In this document: positions 41,687-50,340 of the stretch, one piece after another | How positions within the stretch are numbered: the first letter of the stretch is position 1 | How the letters are laid out: every line of letters begins with the position of its first letter | Source of the DNA: RXOA01 sp964547105 | GTDB taxonomy: Bacteria > Bipolaricaulota > Bipolaricaulia > UBA7950 > UBA9294 | DNA: 64,000 nt | Direction of reading: 5' to 3' | Assembly: GCA_964547105.1 (NCBI GenBank) | Contig: CAZJLO010000003.1 | Span: 39,519 to 103,518 of the forward strand | Translations under genes and position numbers: made by a program | Notes under the pieces: model-generated | Databases searched by the model: none | What the model was told of the DNA's origin: nothing | What the model saw: the letters and a program-made list of their open reading frames with translations, nothing else

Positions 41687-42322
41687 ATGCACACTATGGC
41701 TCAAGATGACCGGTCTGTGGTTCGTCCGAGACGGCGCGATGTTGGAAACGTTTCTGAGGCTTTGGTTCAGGCGTTCCTGGACGATCCGATGTGGGCGACG
41801 ATCCTTCCGGATGAGCGCATCCGAGAACGATTGATGCGCCCAATGTGGAAGGCACTTCTTCGATACGCTCTCGTCTACGGGGAGGTCACGACGACGCACG
41901 ATGCAGCCGGCGCCGCATGTTGGCTCGCTCCGGATGCGACGAAGACGACGCTGCTTCGCACGGTCCGCACCGGGATGGGACTTCCGTTTGCAGTAGCCCG
42001 TTTCCCTCGTGCGGACAGGCTTCGCTTCCTCCAGGTAACGTCGCTGCTCGATGTCTGTCACGAGCGGCACATGCCCGCTCCTCACTGGTACCTCTGGGCA
42101 CTTGGCGTCAAGCCTTCGCATCAACGGCAAGGGATCGGAACAGCGCTTCTTCGGCCGGGTCTCGCCCGCGCCGATCGCGAGGATTGTGCTTGTTACCTGG
42201 AAACAGGAACACCTGAGAATGTCTCATTCTACGAGAAGCTGGGCTTCCGCATCCTGGAAGAAGCCGATCTTCCTCAGCCGCCGATCCATCTGTGGCTCAT
42301 GCGCCGGGATCCCGCATCGTGA
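41687..42322 (+). CDS. GNAT family N-acetyltransferase
   Basis: A 211-residue acetyl-CoA-dependent transferase. GAGGAATAAG precedes the ATG. The core motif A is HWYLWALGVKPSHQRQGIGTALLRPGL (acetyl-CoA loop QRQGIG), followed by CYLETGTPENVSFYEKLGFRIL and a final hydrophobic strand. The long N-terminal region with FLDDPMWATILPDERIRERLMRPMW is seen in GNAT proteins of antibiotic-producer type, but the substrate is unknown. Confidence 0.87.
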   Translation: MHTMAQDDRSVVRPRRRDVGNVSEALVQAFLDDPMWATILPDERIRERLMRPMWKALLRYALVYGEVTTTHDAAGAACWLAPDATKTTLLRTVRTGMGLPFAVARFPRADRLRFLQVTSLLDVCHERHMPAPHWYLWALGVKPSHQRQGIGTALLRPGLARADREDCACYLETGTPENVSFYEKLGFRILEEADLPQPPIHLWLMRRDPAS

Positions 42323-42385
42323 TCCTGGTGCGTGGACGCGTACAATGCCTCGTTCAATCCAAGATGAGGAGAACCGGCGTCCGCC

Positions 42386-43303
42386 ATGAAATCGACCTTC
42401 TCAGACCATAAGAGTTCCGCTGGGCCACAGCTTCTTCTTCTGACCGCCTCCGTCATCTGGGGATTCGCGTTCGTTGCCCAGCGTGCGGGGATGGAGCACG
42501 TAGGCCCGTTCCTGTTCAACGGTATCCGATTCCTGCTGGGGAGCTTGACGCTGGTTCCCGTTCTTCTCTTCCGCCGGCGGCGATCGACCCTCAAGACGCA
42601 GCCGCTCTCTCGGCGAGCGTTGCTTCTGGGATGCGCCGCAACCGGCGTTGTCTTGTTTGCCGCCGCCTCGCTCCAGCAGATCGGCATCGTCTACACGTCA
42701 GCGGGAAAAGCCGGCTTCATTACCGGTCTCTACGTCGTCCTAGTCCCGCTTCTTGGGCTGCTTCGCGGTCATCACGCGGGAAAATGGGTCTGGCTCGGCA
42801 GCGTATCCGCGGCCGTCGGCCTCTACTTCCTGAGCATTGCCGGGACACTCCGGATCGAACTCGGTGATGCACTTCTTCTTGGGAGTGCTCTCGGATGGGC
42901 AATCCATGTTTATCTGGTGGGCTGGCTCGCCTCGCGCGTTCGTCCGCTTGTCGTCGCCATCGCTCAATTCACGATTTGTGGCACGCTCAGCCTCGGCGTT
43001 GCCCTGATCCGCGAACCGATCATCTGGGAGCATGTGTGGAACGCCGGATGGGCGATCCTCTATGCGGGGGTGCTTTCGAGCGGTGTCGCCTACACACTCC
43101 AAGTCGTTGGGCAAAGAAGGATCGTCCCAGCGAAAGCGGGCGTCATCCTCAGCATGGAATCGGTTTTCGCCGTGATCGGCGGCTACCTTCTGCTCGGAGA
43201 GTCTCTCACACCACGTGCCCTTGTGGGCTGCGCGTTGATGCTTGCCGGAATGATTCTCGCGCAACGACCGGTTCGCCCTCGGCCAGACCGCGTTCCCTCC
43301 TAG
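42386..43303 (+). CDS. EamA family drug/metabolite transporter
   Basis: A 305-residue inner-membrane protein with about ten helices arranged as two EamA repeats. The first repeat opens with ASVIWGFAFVAQRAGMEHVGPFLFNGIRFLLGS. The second has GSALGWAIHVYLVGWLASRVRP and ends AVIGGYLLLGESLTPRALVGCALMLAGM. GAGGAG precedes the ATG, and a TACAAT at 42341 may be the -10 box. Members export amino acids, nucleosides or other small molecules. The substrate cannot be told. Confidence 0.9.
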   Translation: MKSTFSDHKSSAGPQLLLLTASVIWGFAFVAQRAGMEHVGPFLFNGIRFLLGSLTLVPVLLFRRRRSTLKTQPLSRRALLLGCAATGVVLFAAASLQQIGIVYTSAGKAGFITGLYVVLVPLLGLLRGHHAGKWVWLGSVSAAVGLYFLSIAGTLRIELGDALLLGSALGWAIHVYLVGWLASRVRPLVVAIAQFTICGTLSLGVALIREPIIWEHVWNAGWAILYAGVLSSGVAYTLQVVGQRRIVPAKAGVILSMESVFAVIGGYLLLGESLTPRALVGCALMLAGMILAQRPVRPRPDRVPS

Positions 43304-43349
43304 GAAGCGGCGATCTCCAGCAACAATGGAGGGCCGACTTCCCGACCCG

Positions 43350-44177
43350 CTACTTCAAGTACAGCTTCTGCGCCTTCTCCGCCGCAGTGACGATCCCACG
43401 GATCAGTGCAGAGCTGAACCCTTGATGTTCCATCTCGTTCAGGCCGGCAATCGTAACCCCGAGCGGTGTCGTCACGGAGTCAATCAGCGCTTCGGGATGA
43501 AGTCCCCCGACAGGATCTTGCGCAAGAAGAAGCTCCGCTGCGCCTCGAGCCGTCTGAGCAGCAAGCACGATTGCTTCATCGGCATGGAATCCAACTTGCA
43601 CCCCCCCTTGAGACGCAGCTCGGATCGCCCGAAGGAAGAAGGCTATCCCACACGCACAGAGCGCAGTGGCCGGTGTCATCTGTTCTTCATCAATGAATCG
43701 AGTCCGGCCCAGCGCGGAGAACAGGTCCTCTGTCGCCTGACGCGCTGCCTGGGGAGTGTCCGGAGGGCATGCAAGACAAGTCATCGACTCGCCGACAGAC
43801 ACGCCAACGTTCGGCATCGCTCGAACAACGGCAACATCGATCCCGAGGCGGCTTCGAATCTCGCTGACCCTCACGTCCGTCACCGTCGAGATCAGCACAT
43901 GCCTCTTCGGGTCAAGCGTTTCACAGATGTCGTCGAGAACGCGATCGAGCTGGCGCGGTCGAACCGAAATGACAATCAACGTAGCAGCTCGTACGGCCTC
44001 CCGGTTGTCCACGGTGACCGCGAACCCTTCGGCGGATAGTGGTTGAAGCCGCTCTCTTGCCCTTCTGGTGATCGTGATCGATTGAGCAGAGAGCATGCCT
44101 GCTCGGACCAGTCCCCGTGCCATCGCCGAACCCAGGTTCCCACCGCCAAGAATCGCCACGTGCCGATCGCTCATCAT
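43350..44177 (-). CDS. proC: Pyrroline-5-carboxylate reductase
   Basis: A 275-residue NAD(P)H-dependent enzyme of proline synthesis. Rossmann motif VAILGGGNLGSAMARGLVRAG at the start, VISVRPRQLDRVL, VRAMPNVGVSVGESMT, and the C-terminal helical domain with PATALCACGIAFFLRAIRAASQGGVQVGF and GGLHPEALIDSVTTPLGVTIAGL. The start at 44177 is chosen behind AAGGAG; the next codon is also ATG. No other proline gene is nearby. Confidence 0.92.
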   Translation of the reverse strand: MMSDRHVAILGGGNLGSAMARGLVRAGMLSAQSITITRRARERLQPLSAEGFAVTVDNREAVRAATLIVISVRPRQLDRVLDDICETLDPKRHVLISTVTDVRVSEIRSRLGIDVAVVRAMPNVGVSVGESMTCLACPPDTPQAARQATEDLFSALGRTRFIDEEQMTPATALCACGIAFFLRAIRAASQGGVQVGFHADEAIVLAAQTARGAAELLLAQDPVGGLHPEALIDSVTTPLGVTIAGLNEMEHQGFSSALIRGIVTAAEKAQKLYLK

Positions 44178-44295
44178 CACAGCTCCTTCGTCCATCTCTG
44201 GTCACGGGGCCTGCAGTCTGTTCCACCGGCCTCGATGATGTTGCGGCAGCATCCGGTGATCGATTCCCGGAGAGATTCCCCGAGCCACCGTATGC

Positions 44296-44883
44296 TCAGT
44301 CGCCGGATAACAAGTCCCCGACGGCGTCCAGAACCCGGCGAGCCACATCGCCGACCGTTCCCGATGCATCGATCCGTGTGACCGGTGCCGCGAATTCTGC
44401 CTCGCCGGGCACGCGGTCCGCGTGCCCACCTCGTCCGGAGCGCTCCAATCGTCGGATGCGGGTCGAGCGTGGCGCCGTCAGCCACAGCACTCTGTCGAAC
44501 AGCCGGTAGTCGATGTGCGGCGAGATCCCCAGCAAAGCCCCTTCGACCAACAAGGCGCGCGTTCCGCGACGCTGCTGTTCGGCCAGCTCGCTTCGCAGCG
44601 CGCGTTCGACTTCCGGATGGACGATCGCGTCTAGATCAGCTCGCGCCTCATCCGACGCGAACGCCGCGACGGCAAGCTCCCGGCGCTCGATCTCGCCGGA
44701 TGAGCCGATGATTCCTCGACCAAACCTCGCAACCAGCTTCTCGAACGCGATGCTCCCGGGGGCGTAGCAGCTCCACGCGATGCGATCCAGATCGATCCAG
44801 GCGATGCCATCGCGCTCGGCAATCACCCGCGCGATGGCGCTCTTGCCCGTTCCCGTCGCTCCACCGAGGCCGATGGTTTTCAT
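44296..44883 (-). CDS. coaE: Dephospho-CoA kinase
   Basis: A 195-residue P-loop kinase catalysing the last step of coenzyme A synthesis. Walker A is GLGGATGTGKSAIARVIAE (about 5-23). IDLDRIAW, the DAIVHPEVERAL segment and LLVEGALLGISPHIDYRLFDRVLWLTAP follow the family order. It is slightly divergent from E. coli CoaE (ATGTGKS rather than the common GxxGSGKS). Promoter elements directly upstream suggest a leaderless transcript. Confidence 0.87.
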   Translation of the reverse strand: MKTIGLGGATGTGKSAIARVIAERDGIAWIDLDRIAWSCYAPGSIAFEKLVARFGRGIIGSSGEIERRELAVAAFASDEARADLDAIVHPEVERALRSELAEQQRRGTRALLVEGALLGISPHIDYRLFDRVLWLTAPRSTRIRRLERSGRGGHADRVPGEAEFAAPVTRIDASGTVGDVARRVLDAVGDLLSGD

Positions 44884-44889
44884 GCCGAC

Positions 44890-44918
44890 ACGCTACCGTG
44901 CATCCACGCGAAGCGCAA
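44890..44918 (-). promoter_or_regulatory. Leaderless promoter of coaE
   Basis: On the minus strand, TTGCGC (44918-44913) and TAGCGT (44895-44890) are separated by exactly 17 nt. The -10 box ends 6 nt before the coaE ATG (44883), leaving no room for a ribosome site. Confidence 0.55.
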
Positions 44919-45067
44919 GGGCCGGAGTCGAGAGCCGCCCCTCCCCAGCCCCCCCGCCCTCATTGCGCGGTGTCACCCACCCACAGTCGGAGCGTTCATC
45001 CCTCACCGAAGCGGACTTCGTGAAACTCGCCGCCGTTCTCCGTGTACATCGGTCGAGGTGATTTCAG

Positions 45068-45856
45068 ATGAACCCAAAGCGCATCGTCCTTCTTCTTGCG
45101 GCGGCCTTTCTTGTTGGGGCATCCGCGCTTGTCGCTCTCCCGCAATCACAGGTGAATCCTCTTGGATTGGTCATCACGCCCGATCCATTACCGCTTCAAG
45201 CAAGCGTCTGGACGGATAAAGCGATGTACTCCGTAGGAGAGACAGCAACCATTTCGTTTGCGGTGAATCAGCCGGCGTACGTGTATATCTACGACATCCA
45301 ACCCGATGGGGTTGTCCGGCAAATCTTCCCCAATGCCTATTCACAGAGCAATTATGTGGCAGCCGGATCGCACAGCCTCCCCGACGGGCCGTACAACTTC
45401 ACTGTCGCCCCCCCGACTGGGGTGGAGCAATTGCAGCTGGTCGCAAGCTTGTCGCCGTTGTCCCTTGCGGCAAACGGCTACGGAGACCCGTTCCCTCTTG
45501 TGGCACCCAATGCAATTGATGCCGGGAATGCCATCCGAATCCAGATCATGGGAATGGTTCCGCAACCGATGTACGTCACTGCCTGGACGTCATTCACTAT
45601 CAATCCCCAGGTTGGATACGGGTATATGCCACCGTCCTACGTGCCGCCTAGCTATTCCCCTCCCATCGTGACTCCTCCGACGCCGGTACCGCCAAGCTAC
45701 CCCCCGTACGTCCTGTGGTCGGTTCCTGATGGAACGTGGTTCTGGTGGGACGGCCAGTGGGTGTTTGGTAGCCCGACCGGCGGGATGTACTGGACGTACG
45801 GCTGGGACGGCAGCTGGAGGATTCACATCCGCATCCACTTCGGCTCTGGAGACTGA
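45068..45856 (+). CDS. Secreted DUF4384 domain protein
   Basis: A 262-residue exported protein with a signal peptide (about 1-23, ending near LVALPQSQ). The DUF4384 domain (about 45-185) has WTDKAMYSVGETATISFAVN and YVYIYDIQPDGVVRQIFPN, a beta-sandwich often found on surface or signalling proteins. It is followed by a proline- and tyrosine-rich linker (about 190-225) and an aromatic C-terminal segment with several Trp and Gly, like a small cell-surface repeat. GAGGTGAT is a near-perfect ribosome site. Function unknown. Confidence 0.82.
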   Translation: MNPKRIVLLLAAAFLVGASALVALPQSQVNPLGLVITPDPLPLQASVWTDKAMYSVGETATISFAVNQPAYVYIYDIQPDGVVRQIFPNAYSQSNYVAAGSHSLPDGPYNFTVAPPTGVEQLQLVASLSPLSLAANGYGDPFPLVAPNAIDAGNAIRIQIMGMVPQPMYVTAWTSFTINPQVGYGYMPPSYVPPSYSPPIVTPPTPVPPSYPPYVLWSVPDGTWFWWDGQWVFGSPTGGMYWTYGWDGSWRIHIRIHFGSGD

Positions 45857-45893
45857 CCCGGCGGAAGCCGCTTCATCATCGCATCACCGCCTC

Positions 45894-45926
45894 GCGGCCG
45901 GCGACTTCCTGAGAATCGCCGGCCGC
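45894..45926 (+). terminator. Hairpin after the DUF4384 gene
   Basis: GCGGCCGGCGA (45894-45904) and TCGCCGGCCGC (45916-45926) form a perfect 11-bp stem with an 11-nt loop, 37 nt after the stop. The following bases are CCCTCTCG rather than a T tract. Confidence 0.5.
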
Positions 45927-45967
45927 CCCTCTCGTGTCCGCAGTTCCTGCTCGCGGCCTGCTTGCGG

Positions 45968-45980
45968 TAGAATCAGCAGC
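45968..45980 (+). promoter_or_regulatory. -10 box of a leaderless gene (ycaQ-like)
   Basis: TAGAAT (45968-45973) ends 7 nt before the ATG at 45981. TTCCTG (45944-45949) lies 18 nt upstream as a possible -35. There is no Shine-Dalgarno sequence. Confidence 0.5.
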
Positions 45981-47168
45981 ATGGAACTTCGCTGGAGCGT
46001 CGAACAGGCCCGTCGCTATCAGCTCTGGGCAACTCACCTCATCGGCGCCAACTACCCTCCCGGCGCCGGCGGAATCCGACGTTGCTTCGCTGATCTCGGA
46101 AGTGTCCAACTCGATCCGCTCCCCGTTCTCGGACGCAACCACGACCTTGTGTTTCAGGCGCGTGTCGAGCACACGCATCCCGGCGAAGCGCTCGGCCTGA
46201 TTCATGAAGAGCGGCTGGGGTTCGAGTACTGGGATAAGATGCTCTGCGCCGTTTCGCTCGATGCCTATCGTCTCTTCTCGTCTCTCATGGATGCGGGCGG
46301 CTTGGCCTGGGAGCGACAGCGTGCCGAGCAGCTCGAGGGGGCCGTCCCCGGGATCACCGATGAAGTCTTGGCAGCCGTTCGCCATCACGGGCCGATCTCG
46401 AGCCGCGAGCTGCGTACACTCGATGTAGGCCAACAGGAGCATCGAGGGTGGAAAGCAACACGTTTTGCCAATGTGGCTCTGGAGTCGCTGTGGAATCGTG
46501 GACGGATTTGCGTTTCGCATCGCGTCAACTATCGGCGCTACTTCGATGTAGCCGAGCGCGTTCTGCCGGCAAGAACTCGAATCGGGGAATGCGTGCCGAC
46601 CGAGTTGTTCACCGAAGAGCTGCTTCGGCGCCGAGTCGCCACCGTGGGCCTTCTTTCGTCATCGGGAGATGCTGAATCGTGGGCGTTTCTTCGCACCGCT
46701 CGCAGAGATGGTCTTCCCGAGACATTGGTCGATCGTGGAGAGCTTGCCGAAGTCCACGTCCAAGGGATTCCCGCTCCGTTCTACGCGCTTCCGTCGGCAG
46801 AAGAGGATCTGATGACCGCAGTGCGAGCTACGCCTTCGGAACTCCCGCAGTTTCTCGCCCCGCTCGACCCGCTGGTTTGGGGGCGGGACAGTCTGCGGAA
46901 ATTGTGGGGATTCGACTACGTCTGGGAGGTCTACAAGCCTTCTTCAAAGCGTCGTTGGGGATACTATGTGCTGCCGGTTCTCTTCGATGATCGCTTCGTC
47001 GGCCGCTTCGATGGGAAGTACGATCGGAAGACAGGCATATTGCATGTTCTGTCCTACCATAAAGAACAACAGGGATTGCCATTCGAATCGCGTTCGATCC
47101 GGCAGGCGTTCGCGCGATTCGTCACCTACCTCGGAGGAGAGCAAGTTGCTTTCCACGGGAACGAGTAG
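45981..47168 (+). CDS. YcaQ-like winged-helix protein (HTH_42 family)
   Basis: A 395-residue protein of the family containing AlkX/YcaQ DNA glycosylases, which unhook interstrand crosslinks. It has VEQARRYQLWATHLIGAN, then LGSVQLDPLPVLGRNHDLVFQAR, corresponding to the family's QxD-type catalytic region, GPISSRELRTLD, and a C-terminal part with FLAPLDPLVWGRDSLRKLWGFDYVWEVYKPSSKRRWGYYVLPVLFDDRFVGR. Glycosylase activity is a family-level guess. Confidence 0.85.
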   Translation: MELRWSVEQARRYQLWATHLIGANYPPGAGGIRRCFADLGSVQLDPLPVLGRNHDLVFQARVEHTHPGEALGLIHEERLGFEYWDKMLCAVSLDAYRLFSSLMDAGGLAWERQRAEQLEGAVPGITDEVLAAVRHHGPISSRELRTLDVGQQEHRGWKATRFANVALESLWNRGRICVSHRVNYRRYFDVAERVLPARTRIGECVPTELFTEELLRRRVATVGLLSSSGDAESWAFLRTARRDGLPETLVDRGELAEVHVQGIPAPFYALPSAEEDLMTAVRATPSELPQFLAPLDPLVWGRDSLRKLWGFDYVWEVYKPSSKRRWGYYVLPVLFDDRFVGRFDGKYDRKTGILHVLSYHKEQQGLPFESRSIRQAFARFVTYLGGEQVAFHGNE

Positions 47169-47201
47169 CCACCGCGGGTCCGGCGATCCCGGCAAGCCGG
47201 G

Positions 47202-47230
47202 TTGACCACGGGGCGTGGAGCGTGTATCTC
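47202..47230 (+). promoter_or_regulatory. Leaderless promoter of the pseudouridine synthase gene
   Basis: TTGACC (47202-47207) and TATCTC (47225-47230) are separated by exactly 17 nt. The -10 box ends 6 nt before the ATG at 47237 with no ribosome site. Confidence 0.6.
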
Positions 47231-47236
47231 TGAATC

Positions 47237-48013
47237 ATGGCTGACTGTGAGAATTTCCTGAAGCTGTTCCGGCTCCTTCAGATCCAAGCCGGGGTTTCCC
47301 GTCGCAAGGCTCACGAGCTAATCGCCGCCGGTGAAGTCACGATCAACCGCGAATCCGTGAATGATCCGTATTTCGTCGTCGACTTGAGCGGCAAAGAGAG
47401 CACAGTCACGATTCGGCTTCGCGGTCATCCGATTGCGTTGGCCTCGCCCGAACATCAGGCGTATCGGTTCCACAAACCCGCGGGAATGCTGTGCAGTCAC
47501 GATGACCAGTACAACGGGAATACCGTAGGCCGTGTGTTGCGCGGGGAGGGGTTCATCGGTTACACGTGGGCCGGGAGGCTCGATCAGGATGCGGAGGGAC
47601 TGCTAATCCTCAGCAACTGCGGCGATCTGATCCATTACCTTTCGCATCCTCGATACGGCGTACGGAAGCAGTACGCGGTGTGGGTCTCTTCCCGCGTGCC
47701 CCCGGACAAAGTACGGGAGATGGCAAGAGGAATGTGTGCAGGAGTGCACGAGGGTGGCGATGAGTTGCGGGCGATCGACCTCACCCAGTCCAAGCGAGGG
47801 TTCTTCCGGATCACGCTTTCCGAAGGGAAGAAACACGAGGTCAAGAGACTCTTCTCTTACTTCGGCGTGACCGTGAAGCGGCTGCAGCGGGTTTCGATGA
47901 GCTCGGTGGAACTCCAGGATCTCCGCGCTGGCACGTTCAAGCGCCTTGCACCGGACGAGGAGCGGAACCTCTTCCGGCTTGCTCTCGACGCCACCGGCAA
48001 GACAGGCCCGTAG
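47237..48013 (+). CDS. Pseudouridine synthase, RsuA/RluB/E/F family
   Basis: A 258-residue RNA-modifying enzyme. An N-terminal S4 domain (about 10-60) has LQIQAGVSRRKAHELIAAGEVTIN. The catalytic domain has AYRFHKPAGMLCSHDD, the catalytic Asp in WAGRLDQDAEGLLILSN, KQYAVWV and FRITLSEGKKHEVKRLFSYFG. RsuA acts on 16S rRNA, and RluB, RluE and RluF on 23S rRNA; which applies cannot be settled by eye. The basic S4 domain favours an rRNA target. Confidence 0.9.
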   Translation: MADCENFLKLFRLLQIQAGVSRRKAHELIAAGEVTINRESVNDPYFVVDLSGKESTVTIRLRGHPIALASPEHQAYRFHKPAGMLCSHDDQYNGNTVGRVLRGEGFIGYTWAGRLDQDAEGLLILSNCGDLIHYLSHPRYGVRKQYAVWVSSRVPPDKVREMARGMCAGVHEGGDELRAIDLTQSKRGFFRITLSEGKKHEVKRLFSYFGVTVKRLQRVSMSSVELQDLRAGTFKRLAPDEERNLFRLALDATGKTGP

Positions 48014-48042
48014 TTTCGGTGGTGATCGCCTGCCCGGCTTCC

Positions 48043-48048
48043 TATAAT
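48043..48048 (+). promoter_or_regulatory. -10 box of leaderless nadE
   Basis: A consensus TATAAT at 48043-48048 ends 6 nt before the ATG of nadE at 48055. No SD is present. The -35 is weak (TGGTGA with a 17-nt spacer). Confidence 0.55.
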
Positions 48049-48054
48049 CCGTGC

Positions 48055-49698
48055 ATGAAGATCGGGATTGCCCAAACCAACCCCACGGTCGGAGACATCA
48101 ACGGGAATCTCCAGCAGGTTCTTATCTACATCGAAAGCGCGCGTAACGCAGGATGCGACATTGTTGCGTTTCCAGAGCTGGCATTGTGTGGGTATCCCCC
48201 CCAGGACCTCCTGTGGCGAACAGGATTCGTGGCTGCGCTCGAGCAAGCTGCGCAAACCGTTACCGAAGCAACCGATGGAATCACGGTCGTGCTCGGGACC
48301 ATCCGTAGCGTATCTCGTCACGTCCCGATCAACCCGCACGATCCGTCGGCACGCCTCGATGGAGGACAACAGCTTCTCTATAACTCCGCGGTGGTCGCTC
48401 GAGACCGCCAGATCATCGCAGAACACCACAAGGTCGAACTGCCGACATTCGACGTCTTCTCGGAGCCACGCTATTTCGTACCCGGATCGAACGCCGATGT
48501 ATTCATGCTTGACGGAAGTCCCGGAGCTTTCGGAGTGAACGTGTGTGAAGACTTCTGGGCCGATGACGGGCCAACCGACAAGCAGGCAGCACGAGGCGCC
48601 CGGTGGATCATCAATATCTCGGCCTCGCCCTACTACGCAGGCAAGCCGGCCATCCGCCGAAGGATCGCTTCGCGTCGTGTCGCCGACAACGGCGTCGGTT
48701 TTGTGTACGTCAATCGCGTCGGCGGCCAAGACGATCTTGTGTTCGACGGCGGAAGCTTCATCATCGGCACTGACGGTCGCACCTTGTTCGAGGCACCCTC
48801 GTTCGAAGATGGATTGTTTATCGCCGATATCGCAGAACGTTCGAACGCCGAATCAGGTTCCGCTCCGAGCCATCCATCCGATCAGGTTCATGAGATCCGG
48901 AGCGCTCTGGTTCTCGGAATCCGCGACTACGTCCGGAAGAACGGATTTGAGCGTGTGCTGCTCGGGCTTTCGGGAGGGATTGATTCCGCAGTTACGGCCG
49001 CACTCTCCGCCGAGGCTCTCGGAGCAGACAGTGTCACCGCCGTCTACTTGCCCAGTCGCTACAGCTCCGACGAGAGTGCCCTGGCGGCGCGAGAAACCTC
49101 GGCCAAACTGGGAATAGAGCTTCTGGAAATCTCGATCGCATCGCTCCACGATGCCGTCGCCAGCGCAATGCCGACTGCACCGATCGGCCTGGTCGACGAG
49201 AACCTCCAGCCGCGACTTCGGGGCGTCCTGCTGATGGCACTCGCCAATCAGCGCCGCTCGCTCGTTCTCTGCCCCGCCAACAAGGTGGAGATCGCCGTCG
49301 GATACAGCACCCTGTACGGTGATACGGTGGGAGCGCTGGCTCCAATCGGTGACCTGTACAAACACCAGGTCGTTGCCCTCGCCAGGACGTACGCCGCAAT
49401 CCCGGAATCCGTCATCAATCGCCCCCCGACGGCCGAACTCCGTGCCCGGCAACGAGACGACCAAGATCTTCCGCCGTACGAGATTCTCGATCGGTTGATT
49501 CACGCCTTGATCGAAGAGAATCTCTCGCGCGAACAGCTCATCTTACGAGGATTCGCCGCTGGAACCGTCGACGACATTCTCCGCCGATACTACATCGCCG
49601 AGTACAAGCGCCGTCAGCTTCCGCCGGCGATCAAGGTATCTGCCAAGGCATTCGGCAGTGGCCGGTGCTTCCCGATTAGTCATGCCTTCCGCGCCTAG
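48055..49698 (+). CDS. nadE: Glutamine-dependent NAD+ synthetase
   Basis: A 547-residue bifunctional enzyme. The N-terminal nitrilase-type glutaminase (about 1-265) has the Glu in AFPELALCGYPPQDLL, Lys in EHHKVELPTFDVF and the nucleophile Cys in GVNVCEDFWADD. The C-terminal synthetase (about 280-547) has the pyrophosphate loop LLGLSGGIDSAVTAAL and NKVEIAVGYSTLYGDTVGAL. Ammonia from glutamine is used to convert deamido-NAD to NAD+. Confidence 0.95.
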   Translation: MKIGIAQTNPTVGDINGNLQQVLIYIESARNAGCDIVAFPELALCGYPPQDLLWRTGFVAALEQAAQTVTEATDGITVVLGTIRSVSRHVPINPHDPSARLDGGQQLLYNSAVVARDRQIIAEHHKVELPTFDVFSEPRYFVPGSNADVFMLDGSPGAFGVNVCEDFWADDGPTDKQAARGARWIINISASPYYAGKPAIRRRIASRRVADNGVGFVYVNRVGGQDDLVFDGGSFIIGTDGRTLFEAPSFEDGLFIADIAERSNAESGSAPSHPSDQVHEIRSALVLGIRDYVRKNGFERVLLGLSGGIDSAVTAALSAEALGADSVTAVYLPSRYSSDESALAARETSAKLGIELLEISIASLHDAVASAMPTAPIGLVDENLQPRLRGVLLMALANQRRSLVLCPANKVEIAVGYSTLYGDTVGALAPIGDLYKHQVVALARTYAAIPESVINRPPTAELRARQRDDQDLPPYEILDRLIHALIEENLSREQLILRGFAAGTVDDILRRYYIAEYKRRQLPPAIKVSAKAFGSGRCFPISHAFRA

Positions 49699-49712
49699 TT
49701 CGCAATCAAACG

Positions 49713-49739
49713 GCCCCGGTGCCGCACGGGCACCGGGGC
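49713..49739. terminator. Bidirectional hairpin between nadE and hsp20
   Basis: GCCCCGGTGCC (49713-49723) and GGCACCGGGGC (49729-49739) make a perfect 11-bp stem with a 5-nt loop between two convergent stops. There is no T tract on either side, so it may act by stem strength alone or with Rho. Confidence 0.6.
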
Positions 49740-49774
49740 TCTCGGAACTTCGCTTTGCCTTGTGATCGCTCTCG

Positions 49775-50227
49775 CTATTCCACGGCTACCTCAATCGGCA
49801 CCTTGCGTTCCTTGATCGATTCCTTCAGCGGAACGGTAATGGCGAGAATTCCGTCTTCGAACTTGGCCTTGATGTTCGTCCGTTCGACAAGATCCACCGG
49901 AAGCGGGAAGCTTCGTTGGATTCTGCCATACTGGCGTCCTATCCGGAAGTAGTTTTCCTTCTTGACCTCATCGCTTCTCTGCTTCTCTCCAGGAATGACG
50001 AGGTTGTTCTCCTCCACCTTGATGCTGAGATCTTCCTTGCTCATTCCCGGAAGCTCCGTCTCATACACCAGGGACTGATCCTTCTCGTAGATGTCGGTGT
50101 GACCGATGTTCGGCGTTGCATCAAACCCGACTCGACTGAAATCCCGAAACATGTCATCCAACAGACGGGAGAGGCTTGTTTCCATATAAAACGGTCCTGT
50201 TCGAACTTCCTGAAGTTTTCGCATCAT
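49775..50227 (-). CDS. Small heat shock protein (Hsp20)
   Basis: A 150-residue chaperone that binds unfolding proteins without ATP. The alpha-crystallin domain (about 45-140) includes NIGHTDIYEKDQSLVYETELPGMSKEDLSIKVEENNLVI, the FPLPVDLVERTNIKAKFEDGILAITVPLKE strand pair and a C-terminal KVPIEV, an IxI/V-type motif. AAGGAGG lies 8 nt before the ATG. A CIRCE-like palindrome overlaps its predicted transcription start, so HrcA control is likely. Confidence 0.93.
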   Translation of the reverse strand: MMRKLQEVRTGPFYMETSLSRLLDDMFRDFSRVGFDATPNIGHTDIYEKDQSLVYETELPGMSKEDLSIKVEENNLVIPGEKQRSDEVKKENYFRIGRQYGRIQRSFPLPVDLVERTNIKAKFEDGILAITVPLKESIKERKVPIEVAVE

Positions 50228-50253
50228 GATCAGAACCTCCTTGATTGTTACTT

Positions 50254-50280
50254 TTAGCAGTCTTGGTATCTGACTGCTAA
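50254..50280 (-). promoter_or_regulatory. CIRCE-like HrcA operator of hsp20
   Basis: A perfect 9-9-9 palindrome: TTAGCAGTC, nine bases, GACTGCTAA (50254-50280). The classical CIRCE is TTAGCACTC-N9-GAGTGCTAA, so this differs only by a compensated exchange in each arm. It covers the predicted +1 of the hsp20 promoter, the usual place for HrcA repression. Confidence 0.8.
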
Positions 50281-50283
50281 CGG

Positions 50284-50312
50284 AGTATAGCGCTGCCGTT
50301 GTCGCGTGTCAA
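50284..50312 (-). promoter_or_regulatory. Consensus sigma70-type promoter of hsp20
   Basis: On the minus strand a perfect TTGACA (50312-50307) and TATACT (50289-50284) are separated by 17 nt, the best promoter in the window. Transcription would start near 50277, within the CIRCE-like palindrome. Confidence 0.85.
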
Positions 50313-50328
50313 GGAGGTGAGACCGGCG

Positions 50329-50334
50329 TATGAT
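50329..50334 (+). promoter_or_regulatory. -10 box of leaderless yidD
   Basis: TATGAT at 50329-50334 ends 6 nt before the yidD ATG (50341). The -35 region would overlap that of the divergent hsp20 promoter and is poor. Confidence 0.45.
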
Positions 50335-50340
50335 GAGACG

